Shown: piece after piece, positions 52,354 to 62,500 of the stretch | How positions within the stretch are numbered: the first letter of the stretch is position 1 | Layout: every line of letters begins with the position of its first letter | Origin: Myroides odoratus DSM 2801 | Lineage (GTDB): Bacteria > Bacteroidota > Bacteroidia > Flavobacteriales > Flavobacteriaceae | Assembly (NCBI RefSeq): GCF_000243275.1 | Contig: NZ_CM001437.1 | Location: 2,089,226-2,153,225 of the forward strand | Length of the DNA stretch: 64,000 bases | Direction of reading: 5' to 3' | Translations under genes and position numbers: made by a program | The notes under the pieces: generated by a model | Database searches by the model: none | The model's input: the letters and a program-made list of their open reading frames with translations, nothing else | Told to the model about the DNA's origin: nothing

Positions 52354-52809
52354 ATGAACATCAGCTTCGATTTAGATAGTACGTTAATTCCCAATGGGAA
52401 AGAGTTTGAAACCGAGAAAAGAAATTGGGTAGCAAAATTAGTTGGTTTTGAACCTATTCGGAAAGGAACGAGAACTTTGATTCAGGATTTGCAACAGCAA
52501 GGACATGAAATTCACATTTATACAACCTCCTATCGAACGCAACATCGAATTCGATGGACGTTGCGTTGTTATGGGATACAAGTCAATCGCATTGTCAATC
52601 AGAAAGAGAATAGTATTCGATTAAAGGAGCTTAAAATTTATGCTTCTAAATACCCCAGGGGTTTCGATTTTGATGTACATATTGATGATTCCAAAGGTGT
52701 GGGAATGGAAGGAGAAAAGTATAGTTTTAAAACAATTATCGTCGATCCAAAACTGGAGAATTGGGAGTCTTACATCAAACAAGAAATTCAAAGAATAGAA
52801 CAAGAATAA
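52354..52809 (+). CDS. HAD-like phosphatase, small soluble type
   Basis: A 151-residue cytoplasmic protein starting MNISFDLDSTLIPNGKEFET. FDLDST is HAD motif I with the nucleophilic and acid/base Asp, HIYTTSYR is motif II, and FDVHIDDSKGVGMEG is motif IV with paired Asp. The small size and small cap resemble NagD-free 5'-nucleotidase or polynucleotide-kinase-type phosphatases. Substrate unknown. Confidence 0.8.
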   Translation: MNISFDLDSTLIPNGKEFETEKRNWVAKLVGFEPIRKGTRTLIQDLQQQGHEIHIYTTSYRTQHRIRWTLRCYGIQVNRIVNQKENSIRLKELKIYASKYPRGFDFDVHIDDSKGVGMEGEKYSFKTIIVDPKLENWESYIKQEIQRIEQE

Positions 52810-52811
52810 AC

Positions 52812-52843
52812 AAAAAAAGGGTGTCCACTAGACACCCTTTTTT
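52812..52843. terminator. Bidirectional terminator, HAD gene / metG
   Basis: AAAAAAAGGGTGTC and GACACCCTTTTTT pair around CACTA between convergent genes. Confidence 0.93.
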
Positions 52844-52857
52844 CTATAGCGATTCGA

Positions 52858-54918
52858 TTAATTAATCGTTGCTCCGTTTTTTACACCCTCTTCATCTGGG
52901 TTGACAAATACCAATTTACCATTGGCATCTTCTGTCATTAAAATCATCCCTTGACTTTCTACACCGCGTAAAGCACGTGGTGCTAAGTTCGCTAAAACCG
53001 TTACGCGTTTCCCGATGATATCTTCCGGTTTGAAATGCTCAGCAATTCCCGATACAATCGTTCTTACATCCATTCCGGTATCCACTTTTAATACTAAAAG
53101 TTTGTTTGCTTTTGGCATTTTCTCCGCTTCTACAATTGTTCCTACACGTAAATCTAACTTAGTGAAATCGTCATAGGTAGCTGTTTCTTTTTGCGGCTCT
53201 ACCACAGCATTCGCTGCTTTATTTGCTTGTTTAGATGCTTCTAAACGATCCAATTGTTTTTGAACTTCTTCGTCTTCAATCTTAGCAAACAACAACTCCG
53301 CTTCTCCAATTTGGTGTCCATGTTGAATTAACGGTTGATCTACTTCAACAGCAGACCATGCAATCGGTGTTTCTAAGCGCAAAATTGACTTTAATTTTGC
53401 TGCAGTAAAGGGCAAGAATGGCTCGGCTAATGTACTTAAGGCAGCAGCAATTTGTAAAGCTACATACATTTGCGTTTGAACGCGATCCGCATCTTCCTTG
53501 ATTAATTTCCAAGGTTCTTCATCCGCCAAGTATTTATTTCCTAAACGTGCCACATTCATTACTTCACCCAAAGCTTCTCTGAAGCGGTAACGATCGATTG
53601 AACTTTCGATGACAGCTGGATAAGCTCTTAATTCTTCTAATGTAGCAATATCCACATCAGAAAAGGCATGCGGTTGTGGAACTACACCGTTATAATATTT
53701 ATTCGTTAATACCACTACACGGTTGATGAAATTTCCAAAAATAGCCACTAATTCGTTGTTATTTCTCGCTTGGAAATCTTTCCATGTAAAGTCATTGTCT
53801 TTTGTTTCTGGTGCATTTGCAGTTAAAGCATAACGCAATACATCTTGTTTTCCTGGGAAATCTTCCAAGTATTCATGCAACCAAACGGCCCAGTTCTTCG
53901 ACGTAGAAAGTTTGTTTCCTTCTAAGTTTAAGAACTCATTCGCAGGTACATTATCAGGTAAGATATAGCTTCCTTCTGCTTTTAACATCGCTGGGAAGAT
54001 AACACAGTGGAATACAATATTATCTTTTCCGATGAAGTGAACCAATTTAGTATCTTCTGATTTCCAATAGGGTTCCCAATCTTTCCCTTCACGGGCCGCC
54101 CATTCTTTCGTTGATGAAATGTACCCAATAGGTGCATCAAACCAAACGTATAATACTTTTCCGTCTGCACCTTCAACAGGAACAGGAATACCCCAGTCTA
54201 AATCGCGAGTTACCGCACGTGGTTTTAATCCATCATCTAACCAAGACTTTACTTGTCCATATACATTGGGTTTCCAATCGTTTTTATGTCCTTCTAAAAT
54301 CCACTGACGCAAGAATCCGTCGTATTGATCTAATGGTAAAAACCAGTGTTTTGTTGCTTTTAAAATGGGTTTACTACCTGAAATGGTTGATTTAGGATTG
54401 ATTAAATCCGTCGCATTTAAAGAGGTACCACATTTTTCACATTGGTCTCCATACGCTTCTTCATTTCCACATTTCGGACAAGTTCCCGTTACAAAACGGT
54501 CTGCTAAGAATTGTTGTGCTTGTTCATCGTATAATTGCTCCGTTACCTCTTCGATGAATTTCCCTTCGTTGTACAATTTCTTGAAAAATTCAGAAGCTGT
54601 TTGATGGTGAATAGAAGAGGAAGTACGAGAATAGTTGTCAAAAGAAATACCAAAATCTTCAAAAGATTGTTTGATAATGCCGTTGTATTTATCAATTACC
54701 TGTTGAGGGGTAATGCCTTCTTTTTTCGCTTTCATAGAAATAGCCACCCCGTGTTCGTCGCTTCCACAGATGAAGGCAACATCTTTGCCTTGCATTCGCA
54801 AGAATCGAGCATAAATATCAGCTGGAACATAAACACCTGCTAGGTGTCCAATATGGATTGGCCCATTGGTATAAGGCAATGCCGCAGTTAGCGTATATCT
54901 CTTCGGATCTTGTATCAT
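52858..54918 (-). CDS. metG: Methionyl-tRNA synthetase
   Basis: A 686-residue class I synthetase. The HIGH box is [20 protein letters not shown]. The zinc knuckle has [18 protein letters not shown], the KMSKS-equivalent is GNKLSTSKN, and a C-terminal OB-fold tRNA-binding domain ([20 protein letters not shown], from about residue 580) is the dimerising Trbp111-like module. Length fits the MetG1 type with C-terminal extension. It is monocistronic with a -7 box just upstream; the same OB fold recurs in csaA 3.4 kb away. Confidence 0.97.
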   Translation of the reverse strand: MIQDPKRYTLTAALPYTNGPIHIGHLAGVYVPADIYARFLRMQGKDVAFICGSDEHGVAISMKAKKEGITPQQVIDKYNGIIKQSFEDFGISFDNYSRTSSSIHHQTASEFFKKLYNEGKFIEEVTEQLYDEQAQQFLADRFVTGTCPKCGNEEAYGDQCEKCGTSLNATDLINPKSTISGSKPILKATKHWFLPLDQYDGFLRQWILEGHKNDWKPNVYGQVKSWLDDGLKPRAVTRDLDWGIPVPVEGADGKVLYVWFDAPIGYISSTKEWAAREGKDWEPYWKSEDTKLVHFIGKDNIVFHCVIFPAMLKAEGSYILPDNVPANEFLNLEGNKLSTSKNWAVWLHEYLEDFPGKQDVLRYALTANAPETKDNDFTWKDFQARNNNELVAIFGNFINRVVVLTNKYYNGVVPQPHAFSDVDIATLEELRAYPAVIESSIDRYRFREALGEVMNVARLGNKYLADEEPWKLIKEDADRVQTQMYVALQIAAALSTLAEPFLPFTAAKLKSILRLETPIAWSAVEVDQPLIQHGHQIGEAELLFAKIEDEEVQKQLDRLEASKQANKAANAVVEPQKETATYDDFTKLDLRVGTIVEAEKMPKANKLLVLKVDTGMDVRTIVSGIAEHFKPEDIIGKRVTVLANLAPRALRGVESQGMILMTEDANGKLVFVNPDEEGVKNGATIN

Positions 54919-54950
54919 AAACTATATTCTATATGAAATTAATAAGAATG

Positions 54951-54958
54951 CAAAAATA
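54951..54958 (-). promoter_or_regulatory. -7 promoter element of metG
   Basis: TATTTTTGC on the minus strand is an exact -7 match, 32 nt before the metG ATG. Confidence 0.5.
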
Positions 54959-55029
54959 AGCAATATTGCTGGAAGTTGAATGGATTATTTTGTGGTGTTT
55001 TGGCGTTCTTTTGAATCGAATAAAGCAAT

Positions 55030-55063
55030 AAAAAAGGCGAAATCAACTTGATTTCGCCTTTTT
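55030..55063 (-). terminator. Terminator of the lipoprotein cluster
   Basis: On the minus strand AAAAAGGCGAAATCA and TGATTTCGCCTTTTTT pair around AGT, ending the cluster that runs from 56938. Confidence 0.92.
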
Positions 55064-55091
55064 ACGGATATTAAATAATAAAATAACTATA

Positions 55092-55565
55092 TTATGGTAG
55101 TGGTTGTCCTACAGGTATTTCACAGCTGTGTCCTGGTTGACCATGTGGAGGGTTGATTTTTCCACTATTCGCTGTTGCAGGTTGTCCTTGTTCTTGCATG
55201 ATGCGGTTTTTTGCCTCATCATTAACTAAGAATGGCTGTCCTTGACTACTAGTTGCTGGTTGTGCAGAAGTTTGCATCGCATTACCACCTCCTGGAGGTG
55301 AATCTAATGGAGCTCCTACTGGAATATCACAACGGTGTCCTGGTTGTCCATGGGCAGGGTTGATATTGTTATTTGCTACAGCAGCACCTTCGTTTGCTGT
55401 TGCTGGAGTACTCTGAACAGGCGTTGCTTCTCCATCAGCTGGTGTAGCAGGTTGTTCTGTTGTAGTCCCATCAATAGAAATATTTGAAGGTTCTTTTCCT
55501 GTATCTTTACAAGCAGTTAAGCCTAAAAGTAATAGCGTGGATAACGCAAATAAATAATTTTTCAT
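55092..55565 (-). CDS. Lipoprotein with two His/Cys HGQPGHxCxIPVG motifs
   Basis: A 157-residue lipoprotein (LGLTAC, Cys19). After a Thr/Ala/Pro/Gln-rich linker it carries the motif HGQPGHRCDIPVGAPL in the middle and HGQPGHSCEIPVGQPL at the C-terminus, each led by INPxH. The sequence between is Gln/Gly/Pro/Ala-rich and probably disordered. Fixed His and Cys positions suggest metal or heme binding, but this is inference. I recall this motif in other flavobacterial proteins without a function. Last gene of a four-gene minus-strand cluster. Confidence 0.7.
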   Translation of the reverse strand: MKNYLFALSTLLLLGLTACKDTGKEPSNISIDGTTTEQPATPADGEATPVQSTPATANEGAAVANNNINPAHGQPGHRCDIPVGAPLDSPPGGGNAMQTSAQPATSSQGQPFLVNDEAKNRIMQEQGQPATANSGKINPPHGQPGHSCEIPVGQPLP

Positions 55566-55636
55566 GATTAGCCTATTGGTTTGTTAAGTAAACTTAACTA
55601 ATTTTTATTGGAAAAAAAATAGTAGCGTGTTAAACC

Positions 55637-55891
55637 TTATTCGTCCGCTGTATTTTTTTCGGTTGTATTTTCTTTCATGTCTTCTTTCATTTTGAAAGAA
55701 CTCATACCAGAAGAACTGTTTTCTTTTGTTCCGTGCATCGGAATTTGAACAGGCTGTGATCCAGATGTAGAAGTAGTCTGTTCGCGTTTAATGTACTGTG
55801 GCTCCTGCGTTTCTTTACTTTTGTCTGTACAATTGGTCAATCCCAAAGCAAGAACAAATAAAGGGAGTATAGCTGATAATCTCATAGTCAT
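55637..55891 (-). CDS. Small lipoprotein, charged and disordered
   Basis: An 84-residue lipoprotein (LGLTNC, Cys21). The mature part is Ser/Thr/Lys/Glu-rich, with MHGTKENSSSGMSSFKMKED and an acidic end. It has no recognised domain. Its start lies 18 nt after the stop of the membrane protein gene, and the His/Cys lipoprotein follows after 71 nt, so it is part of the cluster. Confidence 0.6.
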   Translation of the reverse strand: MTMRLSAILPLFVLALGLTNCTDKSKETQEPQYIKREQTTSTSGSQPVQIPMHGTKENSSSGMSSFKMKEDMKENTTEKNTADE

Positions 55892-55909
55892 TCGTTTAAA
55901 ATTAAAGAA

Positions 55910-56368
55910 CTATTCCGTTTCTAGAATAGCGGTTGTTGGCTCTAAATCCGTCAAAGCCACTTTCTTTTTCTTTAAAAATAAAAAGAAAATAGCAGAAAAG
56001 ACCCAAGCAACCCAAAATAAATAGACCCCAATATGAAAATTACTCTTCATGTATTTGTGTGAGGTAGTCGTGAAATCTAAGTAAGTAAAATAGGCCGCAC
56101 CAATACCAAGTAAGATCGTAAAGATGGAAAGCGCATTGGCAATTTTAGCAGGGGTGAAATACTTGAAGAAAGCTAAAATGACAATGAGAAAAAGCTGAAT
56201 AGCAAAAATAAGTGCCGCTGTTTTCCATGGAGATTTCAGCACCAAGTATTCGCGATATAAAAAGGTAATACCCATACGTCCCATAAAGGACATCTTAGCA
56301 ATCATAAAGGACATTAATACAGCCATAAGTGCCTGTATTAAAACTAAAATGAAAATGTTTTTTCCCAT
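55910..56368 (-). CDS. Four-helix membrane protein, hypothetical
   Basis: A 152-residue polytopic protein: helices at MGKNIFILVLIQALMAVLM, AALIFAIQLFLIVILAFF, IANALSIFTILLGIGAAYF and FHIGVYLFWVAWVFSAIFFL, then a Lys-rich cytoplasmic end. No family is assigned. It begins 3 nt after the stop of the preceding lipoprotein gene, so the two are co-translated. Confidence 0.65.
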   Translation of the reverse strand: MGKNIFILVLIQALMAVLMSFMIAKMSFMGRMGITFLYREYLVLKSPWKTAALIFAIQLFLIVILAFFKYFTPAKIANALSIFTILLGIGAAYFTYLDFTTTSHKYMKSNFHIGVYLFWVAWVFSAIFFLFLKKKKVALTDLEPTTAILETE

Positions 56369-56371
56369 CTG

Positions 56372-56938
56372 TTAATTTGTAATTCTCCAACCTGTTTCTT
56401 CTGCGTATTTCATTTTGAATTTTTTCGTAATAAATTCCGTATTTGGAGATTTATCTTCTTTTAAGAAATGAAAAGGCGTTGGATTTTTCTTTAGCATAAC
56501 GGTCGCTGTTGCCGATTTTTTACCTTTAGCATCCAATTGAAAACCATTGTCTTTGTCCACCAAGTATTCGATGGTTTTAATTTTGATTTTATTGCCTTTT
56601 TGTTCTAGTACATACGGATGTGCCTTTTCCGTTAGCTTAATGGTTCCTTGCCAAATGCTGTCTTTAGAAAGAAAACGTTTCTTTGCGGTGAAATCAGCGA
56701 GATTTAAATACCCTTCATCCGCTAATTGTTGATAGCGCTCAATCAGTGCAGCATCTTTCTTTTGTCTTAATTTGGTGTCGCCTACCGTAAATGTTGTGCT
56801 CTCATATATGGGTTGCGTTTCCATGTATGATTCAATGGCACTAAGGGCTTTGGAGGAATTTAGCGATTTATTATCACAGGAAATAACCGTGAGGGCCACT
56901 AAAAATAAACCTACAAATGATACGATGAATTTTTGCAT
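56372..56938 (-). CDS. Hypothetical lipoprotein, first gene of the cluster
   Basis: A 188-residue lipoprotein (VALTVISC, Cys21). YQQLADEGYLNLADFTAKKR and KNPTPFHFLKEDKSPNTEFI resemble small envelope proteins with a cystatin-like fold, but I cannot name a family. TACATTTG upstream is a good -7 box. The four-gene order (lipoprotein, four-helix protein, two lipoproteins) suggests an envelope complex of unknown purpose. Confidence 0.65.
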   Translation of the reverse strand: MQKFIVSFVGLFLVALTVISCDNKSLNSSKALSAIESYMETQPIYESTTFTVGDTKLRQKKDAALIERYQQLADEGYLNLADFTAKKRFLSKDSIWQGTIKLTEKAHPYVLEQKGNKIKIKTIEYLVDKDNGFQLDAKGKKSATATVMLKKNPTPFHFLKEDKSPNTEFITKKFKMKYAEETGWRITN

Positions 56939-56947
56939 TTTTTATTT

Positions 56948-56955
56948 CAAATGTA
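56948..56955 (-). promoter_or_regulatory. -7 promoter element of the lipoprotein/membrane cluster
   Basis: TACATTTG on the minus strand, exact match, 9 nt before the ATG at 56938; the leader would be very short. Confidence 0.45.
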
Positions 56956-57125
56956 CAAAAAAGTAGCAGGCTAAAACGTATTAATTTTAGATTGGATTAT
57001 TTTTTGTAAGAAAAAGAACGTCAAATAGTTAGGTGGGTGTTGATGTGCTATAGGAGCAAGAATATTCGAATTTTTGAAGTCTTTATTTTCAAATAATTCC
57101 TACATTAGGCAATAAAAGTAAAATC

Positions 57126-58232
57126 ATGAGAAAAATTAGTGTAGGTGCCCTTGCCGGATTATTGTTATTGGGATGTACACCCAAAGAGAAAAAAGCAGAC
57201 GAGGAAGGAACGAAAATGGTGGAGGAAGTTGCTCCTTTGACGTTGACTATCAAGGAGGCTGAAAAAATTATTGCGTTGCCTTTACACTGTATTGAACAAG
57301 AATACCCCAATAAATTGGGGCAAGTGTTAGGTGCTGATTCAGACTTGAAAACACCGAAGCAACTACGTCCTATTTTTTATGGTTGTTTTGATTGGCACTC
57401 ATCTGTTCATGGGTATTGGTCGATTATTGAATTGATGAAGCGCTTTCCAGCACTCAATGAAACACATCAAATTCGCAAACGCTTGAATACGTTGATTACA
57501 GCAGAAAATGTGCAAGTAGAATTGGCTTTTTTTGATGATCCTAATAATAAAACGTTTGAGCGTACCTATGGGTGGGCTTGGTTATTCCAACTGCATGGTG
57601 CTTTAGCGACTTGGGAGGATGAGGATGCACAGCGTTGGGCAAAATTATTAGAGCCTTTAGCCAAAGTATTAATGGAGCGCTATGAAACTTATTTGCCCAA
57701 ATTGAATTACCCTATTCGCACGGGAACACATGATAATACAGCTTACGGTTTATCGCTGTCTTTGGAATATGCGCGATTAATGAAAGAAACGGCTTTTGAA
57801 CAGCTACTGGTTGAAACGGCAAATCGTCTATATGCGAAAGATACCAACTGCAATCTTGCCTTTGAGCCTAGTGGGCATGATTTTCTTTCTCCTTGTCTAG
57901 AAGAAGCTCGATTGATGAGCAAGATTCAAGATGCAGCTACTTTTAAAACGTGGTTGACGGCATTTTTACCAGAAATATTTGAACCGGATTTTCAATTGGA
58001 AGTAGGAAAAGTATCGGATCGAACAGATGGACACTTAGTTCATTTGGACGGGCTGAATTTTAGTAGAGCTGCCTGTTTAAGTGATTTGGCTAAGAAATTA
58101 CCAGAATTGGCCCATGTAAAAGCCATTGGGAAGCATCATTTTGAATCTTCTTTCGGCAATATTACAAACGATGATTATATGGGGAGTCACTGGTTAGGAA
58201 CTTTTGCCTTATACGCTTTACTTCATCAATAA
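57126..58232 (+). CDS. DUF2891 family lipoprotein
   Basis: A 368-residue protein with a lipoprotein-type start (AGLLLLGC, Cys17). It shows the DUF2891 hallmarks: QLRPIFYGCFDWHSSVHGYW, AENVQVELAFFDDPNNKTFE, YGWAWLFQLHGAL, FEPSGHDFLSPCLEEARLM and DDYMGSHWLGTFALYALL. The fold is probably an alpha/alpha toroid, as in glycoside hydrolase-like proteins. Function unknown. Single gene with terminator. Confidence 0.88.
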   Translation: MRKISVGALAGLLLLGCTPKEKKADEEGTKMVEEVAPLTLTIKEAEKIIALPLHCIEQEYPNKLGQVLGADSDLKTPKQLRPIFYGCFDWHSSVHGYWSIIELMKRFPALNETHQIRKRLNTLITAENVQVELAFFDDPNNKTFERTYGWAWLFQLHGALATWEDEDAQRWAKLLEPLAKVLMERYETYLPKLNYPIRTGTHDNTAYGLSLSLEYARLMKETAFEQLLVETANRLYAKDTNCNLAFEPSGHDFLSPCLEEARLMSKIQDAATFKTWLTAFLPEIFEPDFQLEVGKVSDRTDGHLVHLDGLNFSRAACLSDLAKKLPELAHVKAIGKHHFESSFGNITNDDYMGSHWLGTFALYALLHQ

Positions 58233-58235
58233 TAT

Positions 58236-58267
58236 AAAAAAAGGTTTCGCCATGCGAAACCTTTTTT
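58236..58267. terminator. Bidirectional terminator, DUF2891 / csaA
   Basis: AAAAAAAGGTTTCGC and GCGAAACCTTTTTT pair around CAT between convergent genes. Confidence 0.93.
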
Positions 58268-58268
58268 A

Positions 58269-58619
58269 TTATCCTATTCTCAATCCGTTTTTAACGGGTT
58301 TGTCTAAACTCATCAGGGTTACTTCTTTGCCTTCCACTGCACCCATAACCAAACATTCACTCATGATATTGGCAATTTGCTTTGGAGGAAAGTTAACAAC
58401 CGCAATCACTTGTTTGCCGATTAATTCTTCAGCGGTGTATAATTTTGTGATTTGGGCAGATGTTTTTCTCATTCCAATTTCTTCTCCAAAATCAACAACT
58501 AATTTATAAGCAGGATTGCGGACTTCTTTGAATTCTTCGGCTTGAATAATCGTACCAACGCGCATTTCTACTTTCATAAAATCATCCCACGTTAGCGTAT
58601 TATTGTTGCTGTTTTCCAT
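58269..58619 (-). CDS. csaA: tRNA-binding protein, CsaA type
   Basis: A 116-residue stand-alone EMAP/Trbp111 OB-fold: DDFMKVEMRVGTIIQAEEF, RKTSAQITKLYTAEELIGKQ, VVNFPPKQIANIMSECLVMG and the end NGLRIG. CsaA dimers bind structured tRNA and have chaperone-like effects in Bacillus. Homologous to the C-terminal module of the metG product in this window. Own -7 box at 58641-58648. Confidence 0.93.
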   Translation of the reverse strand: MENSNNNTLTWDDFMKVEMRVGTIIQAEEFKEVRNPAYKLVVDFGEEIGMRKTSAQITKLYTAEELIGKQVIAVVNFPPKQIANIMSECLVMGAVEGKEVTLMSLDKPVKNGLRIG

Positions 58620-58640
58620 AATTTAAGTTTTGTGTAAACT

Positions 58641-58648
58641 CAAAAATA
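58641..58648 (-). promoter_or_regulatory. -7 promoter element of csaA
   Basis: TATTTTTG on the minus strand, exact match, 21 nt before the ATG. Confidence 0.5.
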
Positions 58649-58703
58649 AAGAAAAAATAAAAAAGACGACTTGCCAAATGCGAAAAAGATCAAATCCACT
58701 CGT

Positions 58704-59267
58704 TTAAAATAAGGTTAATTGTGTTTCTTCTGATGTGGGTTGGGATAGAAAAGGATAATACTGGATAATATCGAATTGTCTACGCTCCATATTCAGTCGA
58801 CGTAGTACAATTTGGTTGCAACAAAAGGAAAGGTTCGGTTGTTTGAATGTCGCATAGGCTTGTTGGATTTTAGCCTCTTCTAGTTTTCGCCCAATAGAAA
58901 GATGAGGATCTGTGCATTTGTAGGCATTTTTCAATTGTAGGGTTTGAAAGAGCTTTTGTGCATAGGCTTTTAATTGAGGTTTAGCAATGGCATCCACTTC
59001 AAGGAAAAAAGTGCCGTTGGGATAGGTCCCAAAAGAAGTTAGATGAGTTTCAACAGGAGCAAACCCTGTACAACAACGCGTAATTTGTTGATGCATGCGC
59101 GCAATATCTTTTTCACTGGCCTGAAATTCAGCAATCGTTAAATGAGCCAGCGAATTTTTACTGTGATACCACCCAATGACTTCTGCTAAATCTAACTTCA
59201 TGATTTTGACTTGTTCAATCAAAACTTCATCAGGCTGAAAACACAAAGAATATTTATCGCTATACAT
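58704..59267 (-). CDS. 2'-5' RNA ligase / 2H phosphoesterase-family protein
   Basis: A 187-residue cytoplasmic protein with the paired HxT/S motifs of the 2H superfamily: NSLAHLTIAEF near residue 40 and CTDPHLSIGRKL near 122. The two histidines are the catalytic pair that acts on 2',3'-cyclic or 2'-5' phosphodiesters. Substrate is unknown; family members include RNA ligase ThpR and cyclic phosphodiesterases. Single gene after csaA, 84 nt apart on the same strand. Confidence 0.82.
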   Translation of the reverse strand: MYSDKYSLCFQPDEVLIEQVKIMKLDLAEVIGWYHSKNSLAHLTIAEFQASEKDIARMHQQITRCCTGFAPVETHLTSFGTYPNGTFFLEVDAIAKPQLKAYAQKLFQTLQLKNAYKCTDPHLSIGRKLEEAKIQQAYATFKQPNLSFCCNQIVLRRLNMERRQFDIIQYYPFLSQPTSEETQLTLF

Positions 59268-59364
59268 GGTGGTTTATAGTTTACAGTTTACGGAGAACAG
59301 TGTACCGTTTAGTTTCTAGTTCTAAATTTATAATCTCTTTTTTTGTGAGAAATATGAAGTGACA

Positions 59365-59411
59365 GTTACTGGGCAAATTGCCATTTGCCACTACGGGATT
59401 TTACATCACAC
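59365..59411 (+). repeat. 47-nt dispersed repeat core, copy R1
   Basis: Begins GTTACTGGGCAAATTGCCAT and ends in CATCACAC; one or two differences from copy R2 and from the reverse complement of 22708-22754. It contains the stem TGGCAAAT/ATTTGCCA (reverse-complement form; this copy has ACTGGG instead of ACTTGG). CACCTCAT, TGCCTCAC and CTTCTTAT octamers follow to 59435. Confidence 0.9.
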
Positions 59412-59448
59412 CACCTCATTGCCTCACCTTCTTATCGGGAATTATCCA

Positions 59449-59495
59449 GTTACTTGGCAAATTGCCATTTGCCACTACGGGATTTTACATCACAC
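59449..59495 (+). repeat. 47-nt dispersed repeat core, copy R2
   Basis: A direct copy of R1 starting 84 nt after it, with the same stem-loop and the same CATCACAC end. It is followed directly by a pyrimidine-rich octamer/CACC array. Confidence 0.9.
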
Positions 59496-59552
59496 CGCCT
59501 CACCTTCTCACCACCTTCTCACCACCTCACCATCACCACACCCTCTCATCAC
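59496..59552 (+). repeat. CTCACC-rich octamer array after copy R2
   Basis: CGCCTCAC, CTTCTCAC and related units continue with slips of phase to ACCATCACCACACCC and reach within 3 nt of the stop codon of the 59555-62965 gene. The recO-side array has its complement on top. Confidence 0.8.
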
Positions 59553-59554
59553 CC

Positions 59555-62500
59555 TTAAAAAAACGCTCTCAACTGCACACTTCCCGTGTGAATCGTTGCT
59601 GTTGATTCATTGCTTCTACCTTGATAATTCAAACTTAAATCCAAGTAATTCGTTAGATTTTTCTGGAACATCAATCGCCAAGTCATATTCTTTCCAGGTT
59701 GTAATCCTTCCAGCATTTGATAACCAATGGGCGAAAAGGCATTACCCGTAAAGGTATTCTGAAAAAAGGAGAATTCACCATTCATCGTGAATAATTTAAT
59801 CTGATTCACAGCAAAAGATACACCCAAACGATGTTGCTCTAAGGTTTCAAAATCAGCCGTTTGGTTTTTCTTTTCCTGGAAATTATAAAAGATATCTACT
59901 TGTGCTTGGGAGGAAAATAAATAAGATAATTTCGTCTCGAAACCTTGAATTTGGAGTTCGTAATTCTTACTTGCATACGAAGGCGACTTTGTTTCTTGTT
60001 GGGTTGTTTTTCCTAAAAGATCCACCAACCAAGTTTTTCGGATCAAGTGATTATAACCCAGTTGATGCGTTTTAATGGTGTTTTCCGTTGAACCAAAAGA
60101 CAGTAGATTTTTACTCTTCGATTGGGTATACATATAGGTTACGCTATGGCGTTTTTTTCCGCGATTGTAATATAAATAGTTGTTGAAGTTCTCGAGTAAT
60201 CCCACCATTTGTTCCTCATCAGCAGTAAAAGGATGAAGTCGAATCTGGTTGCCTTTCTTCAAATCTTTGCGGTCTATACTATAAGATGTTTGATTGTAGA
60301 AAAAAGCTAAAATTCGTTTGATACCCGTCTCATTTTGCCAAAGCGCTGCTGGGTTCAAGGTTAAGGTCTGTGTGAACTTATTTTGGTTGGTCGGTAAAAA
60401 CACTTGACTCGGTAAGTACAAACGCACATATTTCCCTAAATCAGGGTAGGGCGCAAGCTCAAATTCCTCCAATTCTTGAATGCCATTGTTGTTGTAATCA
60501 ATCCACATGTATTGCCCACGGCCAGGCTCCACCTCTAGATAGGTGTATTCTTGTTGCGCAATTGTTCCCGCACTGATTTCATATAAGGTGTGGGCTTGAA
60601 CAAATCCTTTGAAAAATTGGTCGCGATAGGTGAGGACACTGTTAATTGTATTCTCAGTGGGTTTATTGGTGTCTTCATGGCGAACTGATCGATAATTTGC
60701 ATAGAGATTCAAATCCCTTGTTTCAGACTTGAGCAATTGGGATTTGAGGTAAAAGGTATGAGCTTTCGAAAAACGTTGCAATTGATTGTTTTGCAAGCTG
60801 TCATTTAATCGAAATTGATACCCCAATTCGATATTTTGTCCAAGAGAATCTCCTTTACCGATAAATAAATCAAGGGAGGAATATCGGTGACTCAACGGAT
60901 TGAGTAGTTGAGTCTCTTGATTGGTTTCTTTATTTTGTTCAAAGTCGAGTTTTGTCCCTATATAATTGGTACGCCAGTGGTATTTCGCTTGGGAATGACT
61001 TTGAATGAAGGTCGTTTTGGAGGTTAATCCATCTGCTTGCATCAAGCTGTTCTGCGTTTGGATCAACCAAGGGTCTGCTTGCCATTTCCCAGCTAAATTT
61101 TGTCTATTTCCCTTGTAATCTGTACCAAAATTGAGCTGCTCAAATAAGTACGTAGCACTTGCTTTACCAGGGAGAAGAAATTCCAATCCTCCTGTGACTA
61201 AACTTTGGTTGCCTTCAGCATATTGTAAATTCCAATCGCGATCAAATTCAATTGAGAATAAATTCTCCAAGGCATGGAAATTTTTGTGGATGAATTGAAT
61301 GTCAGTTAATACATTTAGTTGCGCTTGATTATGCGTCCATAAGCGTTGTTTTCCTTTCAATGCAGTAGCCCAACCTTTGTTTTCTTCTTGGTCAATAGAA
61401 GAGAAAAGGTTTGCATCGTGATTGCTAAAGGCAAGCTCCAAATCGACAGCAGTCTTCTCAGAAGGATGATAAGCGGCGTTAATTGTTGCGATGGTATTTT
61501 GTATGGGAGCAATAAGCTTCACGACAGGGGAATAGTTCCCTTGCGGAATGCCTCCCACAGGTGCTCGGTATTCATAAATACGCCCAATAGACTGTGTACT
61601 TTGTATGACGTAATCTCCTTGATTGTTTCCTACAGCAGTAAAGGTAACGTGATAGAGTTCTGCTTCAGGATCGGTGGAAAATACAAAATAATACTGCCCT
61701 TCTGGGGTTTGCTCTCGCGTATACAACACTTTATTCTCAGAATAGGTGTCTCTATAGGCAGAAGGAGCAATCATGCGATTGGGGTCGTTTCCTGCTTGTT
61801 TGAGAATGTCGATTTGCTCTTCCGTTAGATTCTGCTGAAGGGATTGATTTTTTAAATCGGTTTCTGTAAATACACTCAACCCCAATTGCCAGGTTTCAGC
61901 CTCGTGTTGAATATTGCCATACCCCACAAAACGCGTGTAGTTGCGATCGGTATATTGATACTCCACCGCAATTCGCATATCTGATGTAATGGGATATCGC
62001 GTGGTAAAACGCAATTCGCCCGAATTATAATCAATAACATAGTCATTTTCTTCTCCTCGTTTGAGCAGTAAACCATTGACGTATACTTTTTCTGAACCAG
62101 AAACAATGAGGATGTACAATTCTCCATTGCTCCCCTTTAATTTATAAGGTCCTTGATTGCCTTCTTGTCCATTAAACGTACTGCGGGTATATTGTCCTCT
62201 AGCTAAGGCTGCCGCTGCTTCAACAGTTGTTTTGCTTTCGCCGTGATCAAAGACAAAACGCGTAGATAATCCCTGTACTTTTTTATTGAAATTTAAAAAG
62301 CGTCTCGCTCGATTTTCTAAGTAAATATCTCCTGCGCGAATCGACCAATCATCAGAAAATAACTCGATAAAAATCTGGTCGAATTCATTAATTTTCTGTG
62401 AATATCCGCCGTATTGTAAGGGTAAATTATTATCTTGTATAGAAGCGCGAATCTTGACGCGATCCGATAAATTTCCCGTGATTTGTAAATCTAAATTTGA

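Noticed and set aside
59359..59751. Plus-strand open frames across the repeat at 59.4 kb
   Set aside because: They read the two repeat cores and CACC runs (HYGILHHT-type peptides) and run antisense to the end of a real gene; low-complexity translation, no homology expected.
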